Shown in pieces: positions 22,184 to 35,400 of a stretch of 64,000 bases of DNA. The position numbers and the translations under genes were made by a program. The notes beneath the pieces were generated by a model. It saw only the letters and a list, made by a program, of their open reading frames with translations. It did not search any database and was not told the origin of the DNA. Every line of letters begins with the position of its first letter. Position 1 is the first letter of the stretch. Origin of the DNA: Cladocopium goreaui (taxonomy: Eukaryota > Sar > Dinophyceae > Suessiales > Symbiodiniaceae). The stretch is from assembly GCA_947184155.2 (NCBI GenBank), contig CAMXCT020001423.1, positions 89,336 through 153,335 of the forward strand, read 5' to 3'.

Positions 22184-25100
22184 GTGCTCCTTGGGATGCC
22201 TGGGGGCCATGAAAAATAGGATGGCACAACCAACGATTTATAACCTGTAAATATAATGTATAGTAATTCAGCTGTGCATAGGCATCGGGGTATTAGGATA
22301 CATGATATATTAATATATGATATGATGTATAATGTATGATATATGTTATAAGATATGTAACTTGTACATTGCTAATACATTGCTAATATACAACTAAGAA
22401 TCTCTTGTAATTATATGATGTATTTTTGAGATGGATCATATGATGTGTATATTTATGTTTATATAAATACATGTTTTTTCAAGATAAAATAGGTATCTTT
22501 CTACTCCCACAGAGATTCCTCTGTTTCAAGGCAAATCTCAATTTTTGCAGAGATTTCTCTTTTAAGACAGCTGGATTTTTTACTGGAAACCGATTTTGGT
22601 GGTAGCACATCTTGCTAGCTATCACAACACCATGGAAGGCCAACTGAAGGCCTCATCACTCAAAAATGGTAGTTCTGCATGAGTCATATAACACTAAAAA
22701 AACAAAGTCCCCATTGTTCATGGTTAGTTAACAATCCATGTTTTTCACGGTCAGATCCCCATTATTCATGGTAAAATCATGTTAATTCGGAATTTTCAAT
22801 GTTAAATCTGAGGCTTGACTCGGTTTGACCCGTTACTACCTGGGATTTTACTATCGCAAGGTGCAGTCCTTTCCTGGCTCGTCTCTATGAGGAGCCCTAG
22901 GGCCCTAGGGGTAACACGCTCGGTCAGCATGCTGAGTTGAGTTCATGGGATTCTCGAACTCTCAGTAACATGAGTAACATGTATCACTTGACGTACGTAT
23001 ACAACTCAATATATGTTTTTTTATACACATGAGATTAGACATGAACTTATGTATGATATGTATAGTTGAAACCAGGCATGAAATTATGTATAATATACGT
23101 GTATATCATGTTGTCATATATATATATATATTGAAATTAAACATGAAATTTTCTACAATATGTAAAATATATATTCAATGAAATGCATGCATATATATAT
23201 ATATATATACAAACATTGTTATTATCATCAATCATTATTTTTATTTTATTATTATTATTGTTTTCATTTTTATGATTATTTAATATTATTTTTTGGCCAC
23301 TGTCCCCATGGCAGTGTGGTTTCATTGGAATTTGAAGAACTCTGAATTTCTCGATGTTTTCTGGGAGGCTACGAGAAGGTGATTGCAGTTACATGGGCCA
23401 AATGACCCGGTGAAAGGATGTGAGGGGAGGATTGATGGTTTATTTGTTGCAAATGAGGGGTGTAACATATTTTTTCTCGGCTATCTAAGGTTCACCATAT
23501 GTATATATCATCTATTTATATATATATATATATACAAACATGTGCTGATCATTTAACCACATTGTTGGACTCATTTCGATCAACAACTGGTTCGGCTGCT
23601 GTGTGAATATGTCTTGGCAACCCTTGTCACAAGCATCATCCTGAAGAACATCTATTTCAAACCATTTCAAAACTTAATCCACTGATGATATTGAATCGGG
23701 TCAGGGTGGCACATGCGATACTGGTATAGCCACGTCAAAATGGTATGATTGTCCTTTTCTATCTTTTAGGGTATGCATAGCCTGAAGTAGAGCGTTGGCC
23801 ACAGCTTAGCTGCGTTCTGCAGTTGTTTCCCTTCTTTTGTCTCAAGTCGTGCCCCTGGAAAACTGACTGGTTAGTTCGTCATGGCGATTCCGGCTGAAGC
23901 GCAAGGGAAACTTGGAAAACAATGAGAAAACTGTCGAGAGACAAGATCTTCGACGAAGTAGTTGCTCCCCTGAAGAGTCACATGGTCTTCGACTCGGCCC
24001 ATCATTTTTGCATGGGACGAGGGTTCCATAAAGAACTCAATATCAATGGTACAATCATGGGGATTCATCCAAAACTCACTTAATATAGATGTCTTACAAT
24101 ATACTGGCTCAGTGTTAGCCAAAAAAACACCCAATTGATGGTTTAAACGGCCCATGTGGTGATTTTGGGGGTTAAATCCCGTAGGGAGTTGTTAACCCCT
24201 GAGTTACCCTGAAAATCACCTGCCGGAGGCGTTTTGTGCGTTTGTGCATATATAATCATATATATATATATATATATTTAGTTTTATATATATACACAAT
24301 GCATACATACAGATATCACATGACATTGCCAAGTTATTCTATATGTTTACATTTATAGTGCACACATGTTGAATCCGTTTGTTCATCGGATGGTTTGTGA
24401 CCCTTGCTTCGGTTTGCCCCAAGAAATATTGTTTTTTTTTTGCCGCCGTCTCGCACGAGGATCACTGCGGCCATTTTATGTGCTCCTTGGACATGATGGT
24501 TTGACTTGGTCTTAGCCAGAAATTGCTTAGCATTTGTGTTTTCGGTGTTAGATGGATTAACCACAGGGTGGGCCTTATTTAAAAGTTGGTTTATGACCTT
24601 ATTGACTACAGCTACATCCTCAAACCCAAACGTTCACCAAGTGATGTGCGTCATCTTAGGGGGAGCTGTTTGGAGCGGGCCCAGTTAACCCCAGTGGGGA
24701 TGTATCCACAAATATCCACAACTAGATCCATGGAACTGCAACAATCCAGGGGAGACCTGGAAAAAATTGGTTCGGTTGCTGGAAATTACACAAGTATGGT
24801 TCCAATGGTTTTTGGCATCTAATTGCTATGATTGCTGTGATTTACTATGTTTCATTGCTGCCGATGTAGGTTCAAACCTATAATACCATAGTTTGATGCA
24901 TGTTTGGGGAAACATCCATGATCATCCATGGCTCGAAACTTTTGCTGGGGTTTCACCAGGCGGTTTTTAGCACGGCGAACCTGATGATTAGTCGCTTGGC
25001 AGACATCCTCGGCAGATGAGCTGGAAACATCAAGGATCAAGTGATCAAGTGGAAATACCATGGAAAGGCACCACAAATTAGGAAGAAATATGGCAAGCCC

Positions 25101-26025
25101 ATGTTTTGTTTGGTGATGACGACGGGATGATGATGATGATGATGGTTTGGTTCCTTGCACGTCCATCACATAGCAATCACCCAAGATTCCCGAGGCGTTT
25201 AAATGAGCTTAGAGCGTTATAGAGTAAGATGTTCTGCATGATTCAACTCGGCAGTTGCTTCATTGAGTTTCACGTGCCGGTTCTTTGGACGGTTTAGTGT
25301 TTTAAGTGTGTACGTCGACGTCCACCCTTGTTGGAGTCAGATACCCCCGAATGGATGAAGACTTCCAGGTGTCGTTTGCAGCAGCCATTTGCGTGAACGA
25401 TCTTTGATTTTTGAGATCAGCCATGTTGTAATCTCTGAGACTTGGATAATCCGAGACATACTTCCTGTGAACTACTAAATACTGAGGTGGGCCATGTCGT
25501 TAGCTAACTGATTAGTAATGACCTTGTAACCAGGCACACCATGGTTTACAACCCACTTACTAACCAGTCAACTAACTCGATGGCCTACCTAAGTATCCGA
25601 AAATGGTTTTCCAAGATCCAACTTTCACAAAATCTCATCATCCCTTTTCAAAGTTTCTGTCAGTCACTGTCGAGGTAAGATTCTGCAAGCCTGGGACTGG
25701 CCTTATTTCTTTCTTGCTGGTCTTTCGGCCCTTTGCTTCTTGGTGAGAAAACATGTTGGAGTCGGAGTTGTTATTTTGAGTCATTGTCCCATGCTTTTCT
25801 ATTCAAATTGTCAGAAAATGGGGTCCCACCCCTTTTTTTTTGACAAACGAGTGTGGCTAATTTCAACCTCGGATTGAGAAACCCTGGTTCATTGTTTGGT
25901 GAGGTATATATTCACCAAAAAGTGATGATTTGCTACTGAAGTTATTTCCCATTTAAACAGCCTAGGGGTTATTAGTCCCGGGTTGACAATACTGACCATC
26001 ATGATCAATCATTATTTGTGTGCAG
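22184..26025 (+). other. Long AT-rich stretch, no clear gene
   Basis: (TA)n and (TTA)n tracts near 22300-22350, 23120-23290, 23515-23535 and 24250-24290; a family-4 TIR element at 25485-25591; and a weak open island at 24586-24822. Nothing here can be assigned. Confidence 0.4.
25485..25591. mobile_element. Family-4 TIR element
   Basis: Left GGTGGGCCATGTCGTTAGCT is mirrored by right ACTAACTCGATGGCCTACCT. Inverted ends of about 33 bp; total about 107 bp; no coding capacity. Confidence 0.7.
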
Positions 26026-26332
26026 AAGCCAGGACTGGAAAGGCAGCGCGTTAAACACCACACAGTTTCGGGCCAGAGAGGGTTGGTGTCCTTACGAAGC
26101 CCAAGGCATGATCCCCTGTTACGAGCATTTTTTACTGTATCTCCAGGTTTTTTCAGTGGTTGTTTTGCCTTGTGCAGATACATTTTGGATTTTGGGGTCC
26201 ATCTCAAGGTCGTACAGGTATCAGCCTCTCAGCATTTGATGTGTGAAAGCGCCTGCCATCGGGCACAAAGGTATTACTTTGGGGCTGGCTATCACTATGG
26301 CGTGCCAGAAGACTTACAAGCTTCAACGCAGG
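26026..26332 (+). CDS. Unknown gene, three short exons
   Basis: Exon 26026-26146 (TGCAG|A to CTCCAG|GTTTTT) encodes SQDWKGSALNTTQFRAREGW and on to YEHFLLYLQ. Exon 26178-26217 (GTGCAG|A to ACAG|GTATCA) encodes IHFGFWGPSQGRT in the matching phase 0. A third island, 26233-26332, reads CESACHRAQRYYFGAGYHYG but its phase does not match directly. Aromatic- and Cys-rich. No family recognised. It lies between the two halves of SET gene 2. Confidence 0.4.
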
Positions 26333-27273
26333 GAAGTGAAATGGGTGACTCAGCTGGCTTTGGTTTACCATGGTTTACCCATATCATCAAACATATTTAG
26401 CAATATTTAGCCATATAATTACTGCGTGGAACATACGTATATAGTTGTTGTTGTTGAGGGGTAGATGAAGGCTTTCAATCGGCTCTACATAGGATTGAAT
26501 ACCCCATGCGGCCCAATGGGCTCATGGGGGCGCTCAGAATCACAAGTGCTTTATATTTGGTTCAGACCAACGAATCATTTTCCATCCCGATCAGATCTAT
26601 TTTCCGGGATAAATATGGATAACTTGGTATAATTGGCTGAAGTGAGTAGCACATTCCAATCCCCCTTCATATTAAACACTGCGATTCTATGGTCCCAATA
26701 TGTGTTTTAGGTGGGGGAATGTTTCAGGGTGCCTGCTCAACTCACTTCTGCTGGCAAGATACCGGTAATTTTCACGACACAAAAACACCATTTGGACATA
26801 TTTGGACCATTTGGAGATCATTTCTTCTGAGCCAAAGCATGCATTTTCCAAATCTATATTGATTTACTGGATGGTATAAACTCGAAATTCGATTTATCAA
26901 AAAAACTAGGGTGAAACCATAGCTTCTAAACCACTAAATCTATCTAAATCTAGTGAACCTGGTGAAGCCAACGTGTTTTCCATCAATTCGTTCGGGCAGT
27001 TCGTCACCTTAGGTGATCTTGAGAGGACCGGTGGAGATGTGTCACTGACATTGCTTTATTTAACATATGTTATCATCATCTAACTGAAGATACTGAAGCT
27101 CAAAAAATGTAATGTCCACCTATGATTTAACAATAGGCCCCCCCCCCCTCTCTGACCCTAAATAGACTTAAGGCCACCATAAAACTTGTTTGTATGTAAA
27201 GGTTTTAAATTACCACGATTGAAAACGAATACATAAAATGCAATTTCAAAAAAAAAAGGAATCCAGCAATTGT

Positions 27274-27588
27274 TTTAGTATTGATCTAGTATTCATGTCA
27301 TGGATTTAGTATTGATTTAGTATTCATGTCATGGATTTAGTATTGATTTAGTATTCATGTCATGGATTCAGTATTGATTTAGTATTCATCTCATGGATTT
27401 AGTATTGATTTAGTATTCATGTCATGGATTCAGTATTGATTTAGTATTCATCTCATGGATTTAGTATTGATTTAGTATTCATGTCATGGATTTAGTATTG
27501 ATTTAGTATTCATCTCATGGATTTAGTATTGGTTTAGTACTCATTTCATGGATTTAGTATTGATTTAGTATTGATTTAGTATTCATTT
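27274..27588 (+). repeat. 31-bp AT-rich minisatellite, about 10 copies
   Basis: The unit ATGGATTTAGTATTGATTTA plus GTATTCATGTC is repeated with small changes (CTC for GTC, TCAG for TTAG). Confidence 0.9.
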
Positions 27589-28156
27589 CTTGATCAGCGG
27601 GAGGGGGAAGCTCAGTAGCTTTATTCAGGGTCAAACTCTAATTGGTGCTAAGGCACCTCATGGGGGGTACCCTTGATGAGTTGATTTGGAGTTGATTTTG
27701 GAGAAGTTTAAGTAAAGGTTTTGAATAGAAAGAGCATCCATCATTTTTGACAATTTCCAGCTATCATTTTTGAATAAAGGTTTTGGTCAGCCCCATCTGG
27801 GCAAATCTCGGTTTAGGGACAAAAAAAAATAGCTTTATTTAGGGGGCATTTATTATTTATTTTGGGAAAATTAGCTTTATTCAGGGGGCATTGACAAATC
27901 ATAGGTCAACATTAATTTGATCAAAGGTATGGTTCAGAACTTTTTTTTTAATACCAAACACCTGTAATTTAATGTAATTTACTTGTACCAAACACCTGTC
28001 AAAGTTTGGTATGGACCACATTCTCGGAAGGAAGTCGGTGGGGCCAAAAGTGCCCTGGGGGCAAAATTTGCTGCAGATTCAACCGAGGAAAGTCGCCTAT
28101 ATACAGTAACTAATGGGAGCAACATTTCCATATACTGTGGAGATCTCTGAAACCGA

Positions 28157-28272
28157 GTATGATTCTGATGACGATGATAATGACGATGATGATGATGGTG
28201 GTGATGATGATGATTATGATGATGATGATGGTGGTGGTGATGATGATTATGATGATGATGATGATGATGATG
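28157..28272 (+). repeat. (GAT)n microsatellite
   Basis: Interrupted GATGATGAT / GGTGGTGAT array. Confidence 0.95.
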
Positions 28273-29440
28273 AGTCTATGTGATCTTCGGCCATTGGTTT
28301 GGTTTGCACGGCGAAAACAACCTCGGTGATATTCCGCCGGCTTCTTGGGTGGAGGATTCGATGTCCAGTTTCACTCAGTTTTCTGAGTGTCCTTAACAAC
28401 GTGAAAGACGTGAGGTGATCCAGCATGGGAAAAACGTGATGCTTTGAAACCATGGGGTATTATGCAAATTGTCCAATTTGAGGTATTTTGAGATATTTTG
28501 AGAGTATGATCAATCTTGAAACACACCAGCTGCCCTGGAGGATTCTTTGGTTGCGGCAACAATGTGCTAAGCGTTTGTGCTGTATTAGCCGGCGCAGAGG
28601 TGTGGCCGTGGCTGTGTGGTCTGGGGCATCAGAAGTGGGTACTTTCATTCCCTTTCTGTCTCTCGGTGTATATACACGTCCCAGTTGCTCACCAATTGCT
28701 ATTTGCAAGGGTCACCCCGGCAACTGCAGTAGACTCAGTAGACTGTAGACATATAAATTTGAAGCTGGTAAATCCAATGCTGACACAACCAATGATGGAG
28801 GATTCTTACAAAAAGCTCAGTCTCGCAAGTTTGGCAGAAGTTTAGAGGTTTCAGCACATGTTCATGTCATCCATATTTGAGCTTGACTTTGACTCGCTCT
28901 ATCGCTGTTTGCCGTTTTGTTGGTTCAACTCCCTTCTCTACCTATTTAGTACATTTTCGATCATTATAGATCATTTTAGTGCAACATAGTACAACCAGCA
29001 ATTGCAAACCAAAGATTAAACAAATTCAACCCAAGAGATACACCCAAATGGTCGATTGAACCTTATCCAGCATCCATTTTGCTACAACCATTCCCCAAGT
29101 CGATGGAAACCTGTCAGGACTGGGTTTCTCCATGGACCATCAAAATTGGGGGGTTCCTATTTTAAGACAAAGCAAACCTGTTATCTTCTGCATCCCCTTA
29201 TTTATTTATATATATATACAACATTCCAGTCTCACACAGGGCCCCCAAAAATGAATTTGTCCAATACTATATCCCATTATATTCCATTATATCCCATTAT
29301 ATTTCATTATATCCCATCTAAACACGTCAAATTATATATATACACATATTTTTCCATCTAAACCCATTATATCCCTTTCTGTTCCCATATATTCCATAGC
29401 CATTGAATCCTGACAACTCCGTAGCTGTCCCCATGACCAG

Positions 29441-32400
29441 GTGGGTTCCGTGGGCGCTTTAGGCTGCGTCAACACCGTGGTGGCAGCACTTTTAGGACAG
29501 CGAGGGAGCAGCACCCAGGGAATTGGGGAAAATTGTGAGGATAGGGTGGTTGAAATCCAACTGAATGATGGGAATTTGCTTGACATTCCCTGGAGAATTC
29601 TTGGAATTTATGGGAGTTAACCATCAGCAATGGGGGGAATTTCATGGAATTCATAGGATTTATCACGGGAATTTTAGACTTTGGCATACCCTTGCAATAG
29701 TTATCCATTAAATTGGTGAAGAACCGAGATCTGGGGGATTTACACCAACAGGGGGCCAAAAAGCAAGGATGGGCTCCCCCAAGGCGTGCCATGTTCCTAT
29801 GGAAATGATGATAGACGATAAACAAAAGTTTTTGGTGTTACTTTATTTTCAGACAGGCCGAGTTGGTTTTCTGAGTTTTCTGAGTTACCCTAGGCTAATC
29901 AAACATTGCAACAACAAATTTCCCATAGATGAATCTCCCATAAGGCCCTCCATAGGGATTGTCAATTGCCATGTTTGATGACCGGAGGGCACACTCCTAC
30001 CAGGGCATCATCGTACCGAGGTTGCACATGGCAAACCAAGATGCATCGAATTTGAGGCACCCCAATCCTTGTTGGTTTGGCATTCTGTTTGAAATATTCA
30101 GAATTAGCGAATGGGAGAAGCTGGTGAAGTTCCCCTTTCAAGATGTCACTCTATGTGACTTATCAGTTGCAAAAGCCATCGCCCAAAAAGTCAATGGTGG
30201 CTTCGGTGCCCTAGGACGCTTGGTTCTTGGCGAAGCTCTCGGAAAGCCGCTGGGCGGGTGTTGCTGTCCTTCCTGGTAAAATTGGATCATCCAATTTTAC
30301 AGCCATTTTGCCAGTTCACCATGGTGGGATATATGTCTAATATTGGTGAATGAATTACAATGCGTACTGACGTTTTGTTTTATTTATTGTTAACAACGTA
30401 CATAGCATGACTACAGATATTTTTAAGGCCGATTATTTAAGGACTTGCTAACCTTGCTGACTGGTTACGAGTGGAATGATTCCCGAGTTGAAACTGTTGA
30501 TTTGTAGTTGGCCTACAGTATTCATGTGGGGGTTTAGTGCCATAATTCCTGATTCTGCAGAAAACCGGGGAGAAAAAGCAACTCAATTTATATAATCCTG
30601 TTTTTTTTTGTTCTATCCTTCTTGTTGGGCTCTGGTCGTTCCATAACTGCGTTTCCCCTATATTTTTTCAGCTTTACCAACTCTGTTCTACAATTGTGCG
30701 TTCTAGAATTAAGTGTGCTATTGTGGGTTTTTCCAGGAAGGGTATGAATGTAATAAATTATGCATCCGAATCCGCGCGAACGCGCATCAAGCAGGCGTTG
30801 TACTTTTTCTTTTTGTACTCTCATAGGGTTCCGTTCTATAATTTTGGCAACACCCATATATATCATATATATATATATACATAAATAAATATATATATAT
30901 ATACATATTTTTCTATCTAGATGCATATACCTGGTCGGACTCTATATTCTACCAAGTCCACAAACTGGACTTGGTGACCCAGCGACAAAGAGGCTGCACA
31001 TTTTGGCCGTGGTCTTTTCCTTAACTGGTGCTGTTCTCATCTCTGACCCTGCGCACGCCATCTCGAGTATGGGATGCTTGGACTTCAGCTCCGTCAGAGA
31101 GGCGGAAGGAACATCATTTACATCTCTTATAATATATATATGGGGGCAAGTCAAAATAGGAGGTCCGGAACAAGCTCCGGGACCACACCCGTTCCATACC
31201 CCCGTTCCATACCCCCGTTCCATACCTCCTTGAAGGATCCGTTCCATACCTCTGTTCCATACCTCTGTTCCATACCTCTGATCCATACGTTATTATATTA
31301 TATATATATATATAATTATATATAATTATTTTATATATATATATATATACAATTATGTGCAATCTGATTTTACATTTGTACGCACATATATGAGCGCACG
31401 TACATACATGAGTGCATACATGCAAGAATACGTTTACTATGCCCAAGCCCTGTGATTGTGTTGGCAAGTCTGTGCCTGCAGCACTTACAGCTGCTACACT
31501 ATGTTGTGTGATGGTAGGGATGTGCTTGGCTGCTGCCAGCTGGCAGTCTAAGAATGGATTGCTTGTAACCCTCCCTCCCTCTCAACCTGTGGCAGGTTTG
31601 TGCCTGCACCACTTAAAGTTGCTGCAGGCTGTGGCACAGCTGTGGTGTTTGATTGTAGAGATGCGCTTGGCTGCTGCCAGCTGGCAGTCTAAGAATTGCT
31701 TGCTGCGCTATTCTCGCTCCAAACTGCGAATTTTGATAAAGATGTGCTGCGTGGTGGCAGTGCTTTGCTGGAGTGGGCCGTTTCGTTCCAGACCCCGTTC
31801 CATACCGTTCCATACCCGTTCCAGACCTGGACCACCCATGTACCACTCCTGACCCACTGGTGAACACATGGCATGTTCTCACATAGACTGCTCGTAAGCC
31901 ATCCTTTGCGCGTGGGTTATGGGAGGGTAGAGTCTTGCTATGCATGGACACAATCTACCCCATAGGGACCTCTGAGTTTTAAGAGTAGGAGGTGGACCTG
32001 CGTGAAAGGTCTGAAGCTGAGTCGACAGCTTCACATGGTAGCCAGTGGGTGACACTGGCTACCGGTCGTGTCGTATCTAGTGCACGAGCACTAGCCATGC
32101 AATGCAAACCTGCGTTGAACAGGTGTACAACAAGGATGTCGTGCAGATGAGGAGTAGCTTCAACGTGCATATCCTTGAGATGTATATTATATATGTTACA
32201 TATAATGTATATATATTTATATATGTTTATTTATGTATAGCCTATATTTCATCACACTCCAAAGGTCCGGAACAAGACTAATTACGAAGCCCCTTCGTTC
32301 CATACGTCCGGAACACCGCGGAACGTTCCATACACAATTTTGACTCGGGACCATATATTCATTATATATAATATAATATATGCTCTATAAATATATATAT

Positions 32401-35400
32401 ATATACATTATATATTAATATATATATATAGATAGATTTGTTGGGATAAAATGTCAAAAACCGTGGAACCACTCTAGATTCCTTTGATTTGTTTCTTGCA
32501 TCAATGCAGCTGGTTGAATCTCCCCTGACGGCGCTGACTGAAACGTCCATCGGTTTGATGCCCTATTGTGAATCCCCATGGCTGTTGTTCAGCTTCTAAT
32601 TGTGCGGCTTACCCTCTGGTAATTTAACATAACTATGGAAAATCACCATGTATAGTGATTTTTCCCATTAAAAATTGTGATTTTCAATAGCTATGTTAAA
32701 TTACCAGAGTGTAAATATTTAATGCCCATGCCTACTGATTGAAATCCAGTTCTTGCTTGGTGTATCAACTTTTTAGCAACATGTATAATCTCAATTCGTG
32801 CTCAGTCAACCTCCCTGATTTTTGCTGGCCAATAAGTTGGTTTTGGTTCGCATAGTATCATAGGATAGATGTGTTTACATGTTTTCTCTGTATTGTCCAT
32901 TAATTTGTTATTTATATGTCTTTTGATGTTGGTTGGCATACCCACATTTTCCTTTTCCCAGTGAAGTCTCAGAATTCCCATGTTGTTTGAGTATGCCTTA
33001 GTGGCCCACTATGGCCTTACTGGTCAAACAAGCATCCAGATCCCACGGGTCCGCACGGGTCCGCAGCATTGATTTGTATAAGCAAATTCTGTGCGTTGCA
33101 TAAGTGACAATTAAAAAAGGTAGAGCAAGCCTTGTTTTCAAAGTTAAACCCATTTAAACCCCATAAAAGTGGGAGCAGAATGCAGGAAACCATTGAAATA
33201 TACGGCTGGGTGGTTTTCCAGCCGTAGGAAATTCCATAGACCCCCAAGCCATCCTAGCCGTAGCGGCTTGTTGGAGGTTCCAGTCTGCTGGGCAATTTGC
33301 TGGCACTCCTGGCAGGTGTTTCATTGGGATGCATGTTCATCAGCTCCAGGAGCCCATTTTTTCATTTTTTTCCAGTTTGGTTGGGGACATTTCACTACAA
33401 ACCATGCATTTTTGGTGGTATTTTTGTGTTTGTCTTGGTTTAAAAAAAACTTGATGCCATGTATTTGAGGAGTTTTCCCTCACCCATAAGAATCTGAGAT
33501 GGGGTGACTACCAAACAGAATGGATACCTTTGAAAAACATGAGGTGAAGCTTGGTGGTAGCATGAAGTCGCGGGGTTACCGAAATGTTTGTCGGTTACAC
33601 AACATTTTTCACAATGTTTAGTGGCTCAGTTCGCATTTTGAATTCTTGAAATTTCTTGAATCACCACCAGCTGTCGGTCAAACCTCTCATTTCTCCTGAA
33701 CATATCTGCTTGTGTTAGTTGATTTTCAGTTTTGTTTGCTGATTGGATCCCCTGTCAACTATTATACCTTGTTGGCTCACCCCAGATAGTAAGTGGATAT
33801 GTTCATAATTGTTCATATATTTTCCCAGTTCTGAATGGAACATCCATATTTTATCCATATAATTTGATATGTACATAGTGGTGCCCCATAGCTAAGTTGG
33901 TTTATAACATTTTATGACTCCAAAAACTAGGACTTATGGTAGATATATCTATATATAGTGACGGACATATACTTAGAACATCAATTTTTCCAAAAATTCG
34001 GAACCTTTTCTTAGAACATCAAAACAACTACACTTAGAACATCAGAAATGTTCTAAGTACGCACTTAGAACATCAGAAAAACAGATACTTAGAACATCTC
34101 CTTTGATTTTTTGCATACTTAGAACATTAAACACACATATACTTAGAACATGTCCTGTTACTTTGGTAAATCTGCATATATACACACAAATACCTTGGTG
34201 AAACCATACTTAGAACACTTTCTCCCCTCACTGCTGCAGCATTCTATACCTTTTCTTCGGGAACAATATCCCAAGCAGTCTTCGCTGCAATGGGAAGGTC
34301 TCTAGTATATAATTTGTGGGTTTCCTACAGCGGGTAGTCAAAAAGCATAGGTTTCAATACTAAAATGAGCTAAAATGAATTATGTATAATTTTGAATGTT
34401 TTGGAGATGCCTCATTATTGGTTCCCCACTGGGATGTTCTAAGTATAGCTTGGAAATGTTCTAAGTATAGGTTTTGGGTATGTTCTAACGGCTTAATACT
34501 TAGAACATCCCCGCTGTGACGATTTTCAGATTTTTTCCAAATGATGTTCTAAGTATTTGTCCGTCGCTATATAGTTGATGGGGTCATAAACCAACTTGTA
34601 CTGGTTGGTGGTTTGGAACATGGCTTTTATTTTTCTATATATTGGCAAGAATCATCATCGCAATTGACGAATTCATATTTTTCAGAGGGGTAGGTATACC
34701 ACCAACCAGTCAAATTATGGAGGTTTAACCGTGGTTTAACCACCAAACAATATAGCAATATATAGGTTTAACCATGGTTTACCACTGGGGGGCTACCACA
34801 GTATGGCCCTGTAACCTTAAAAATCCTTAAAACTTACGGTGATCGCAGGAAGTCCGGCTCCGCCTCATCGATGATGCTGACCACTTCGGCCATGCTACTT
34901 GGAGTTGTTGCTGGGATTTTCCCTCTGGTAATCTAACAAAAAACTATGGAAAATCACCACTTGATCCATTGGTGGATCATCTATAAATGGCGGCCATTTG
35001 CAATAGCAAACTGTTAGTTTACCAGGGGGTAATTAAATAAGATCCAAGTTATTGGTTTCAATTAGTTTTTGTTTCTCAATGTTCAAGCATATTATTAATT
35101 ACTATATCATTTTGATGATTTTGAATGAGCAATATGGAAAAGGAAAGCCGCTGAGCCTCAGGAGACCCCTGTTTTTGGTGTGTCGTGCTTTTGGATTGCC
35201 AATGATCGCCCTAGTTTCCATATCGTCTCCTAGACTTGGTTATGTCACGAGAGAGAAAAAACTATAGAGGTAGCCTCCGGCAGTCAAACATGCTTTGGTT
35301 ATGTTTGGTTGGGAAATTCCCCATACGTATAAATGGAGGCTTCCAATCAGAAAATCGTTGGAAGTGGTGGATTTGGCATCGCCGTGTTTGACAACCAAGC

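Larger units (their letters stand above)
26333..29440 (+). other. Spacer with repeats and weak coding islands
   Basis: Contains the 31-bp AT-rich minisatellite (27274-27588) and the (GAT)n tract (28157-28272). Short open islands at about 28285-28380 and 28530-28640 might be upstream exons of the transporter gene but lack clear phase support. Confidence 0.35.
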
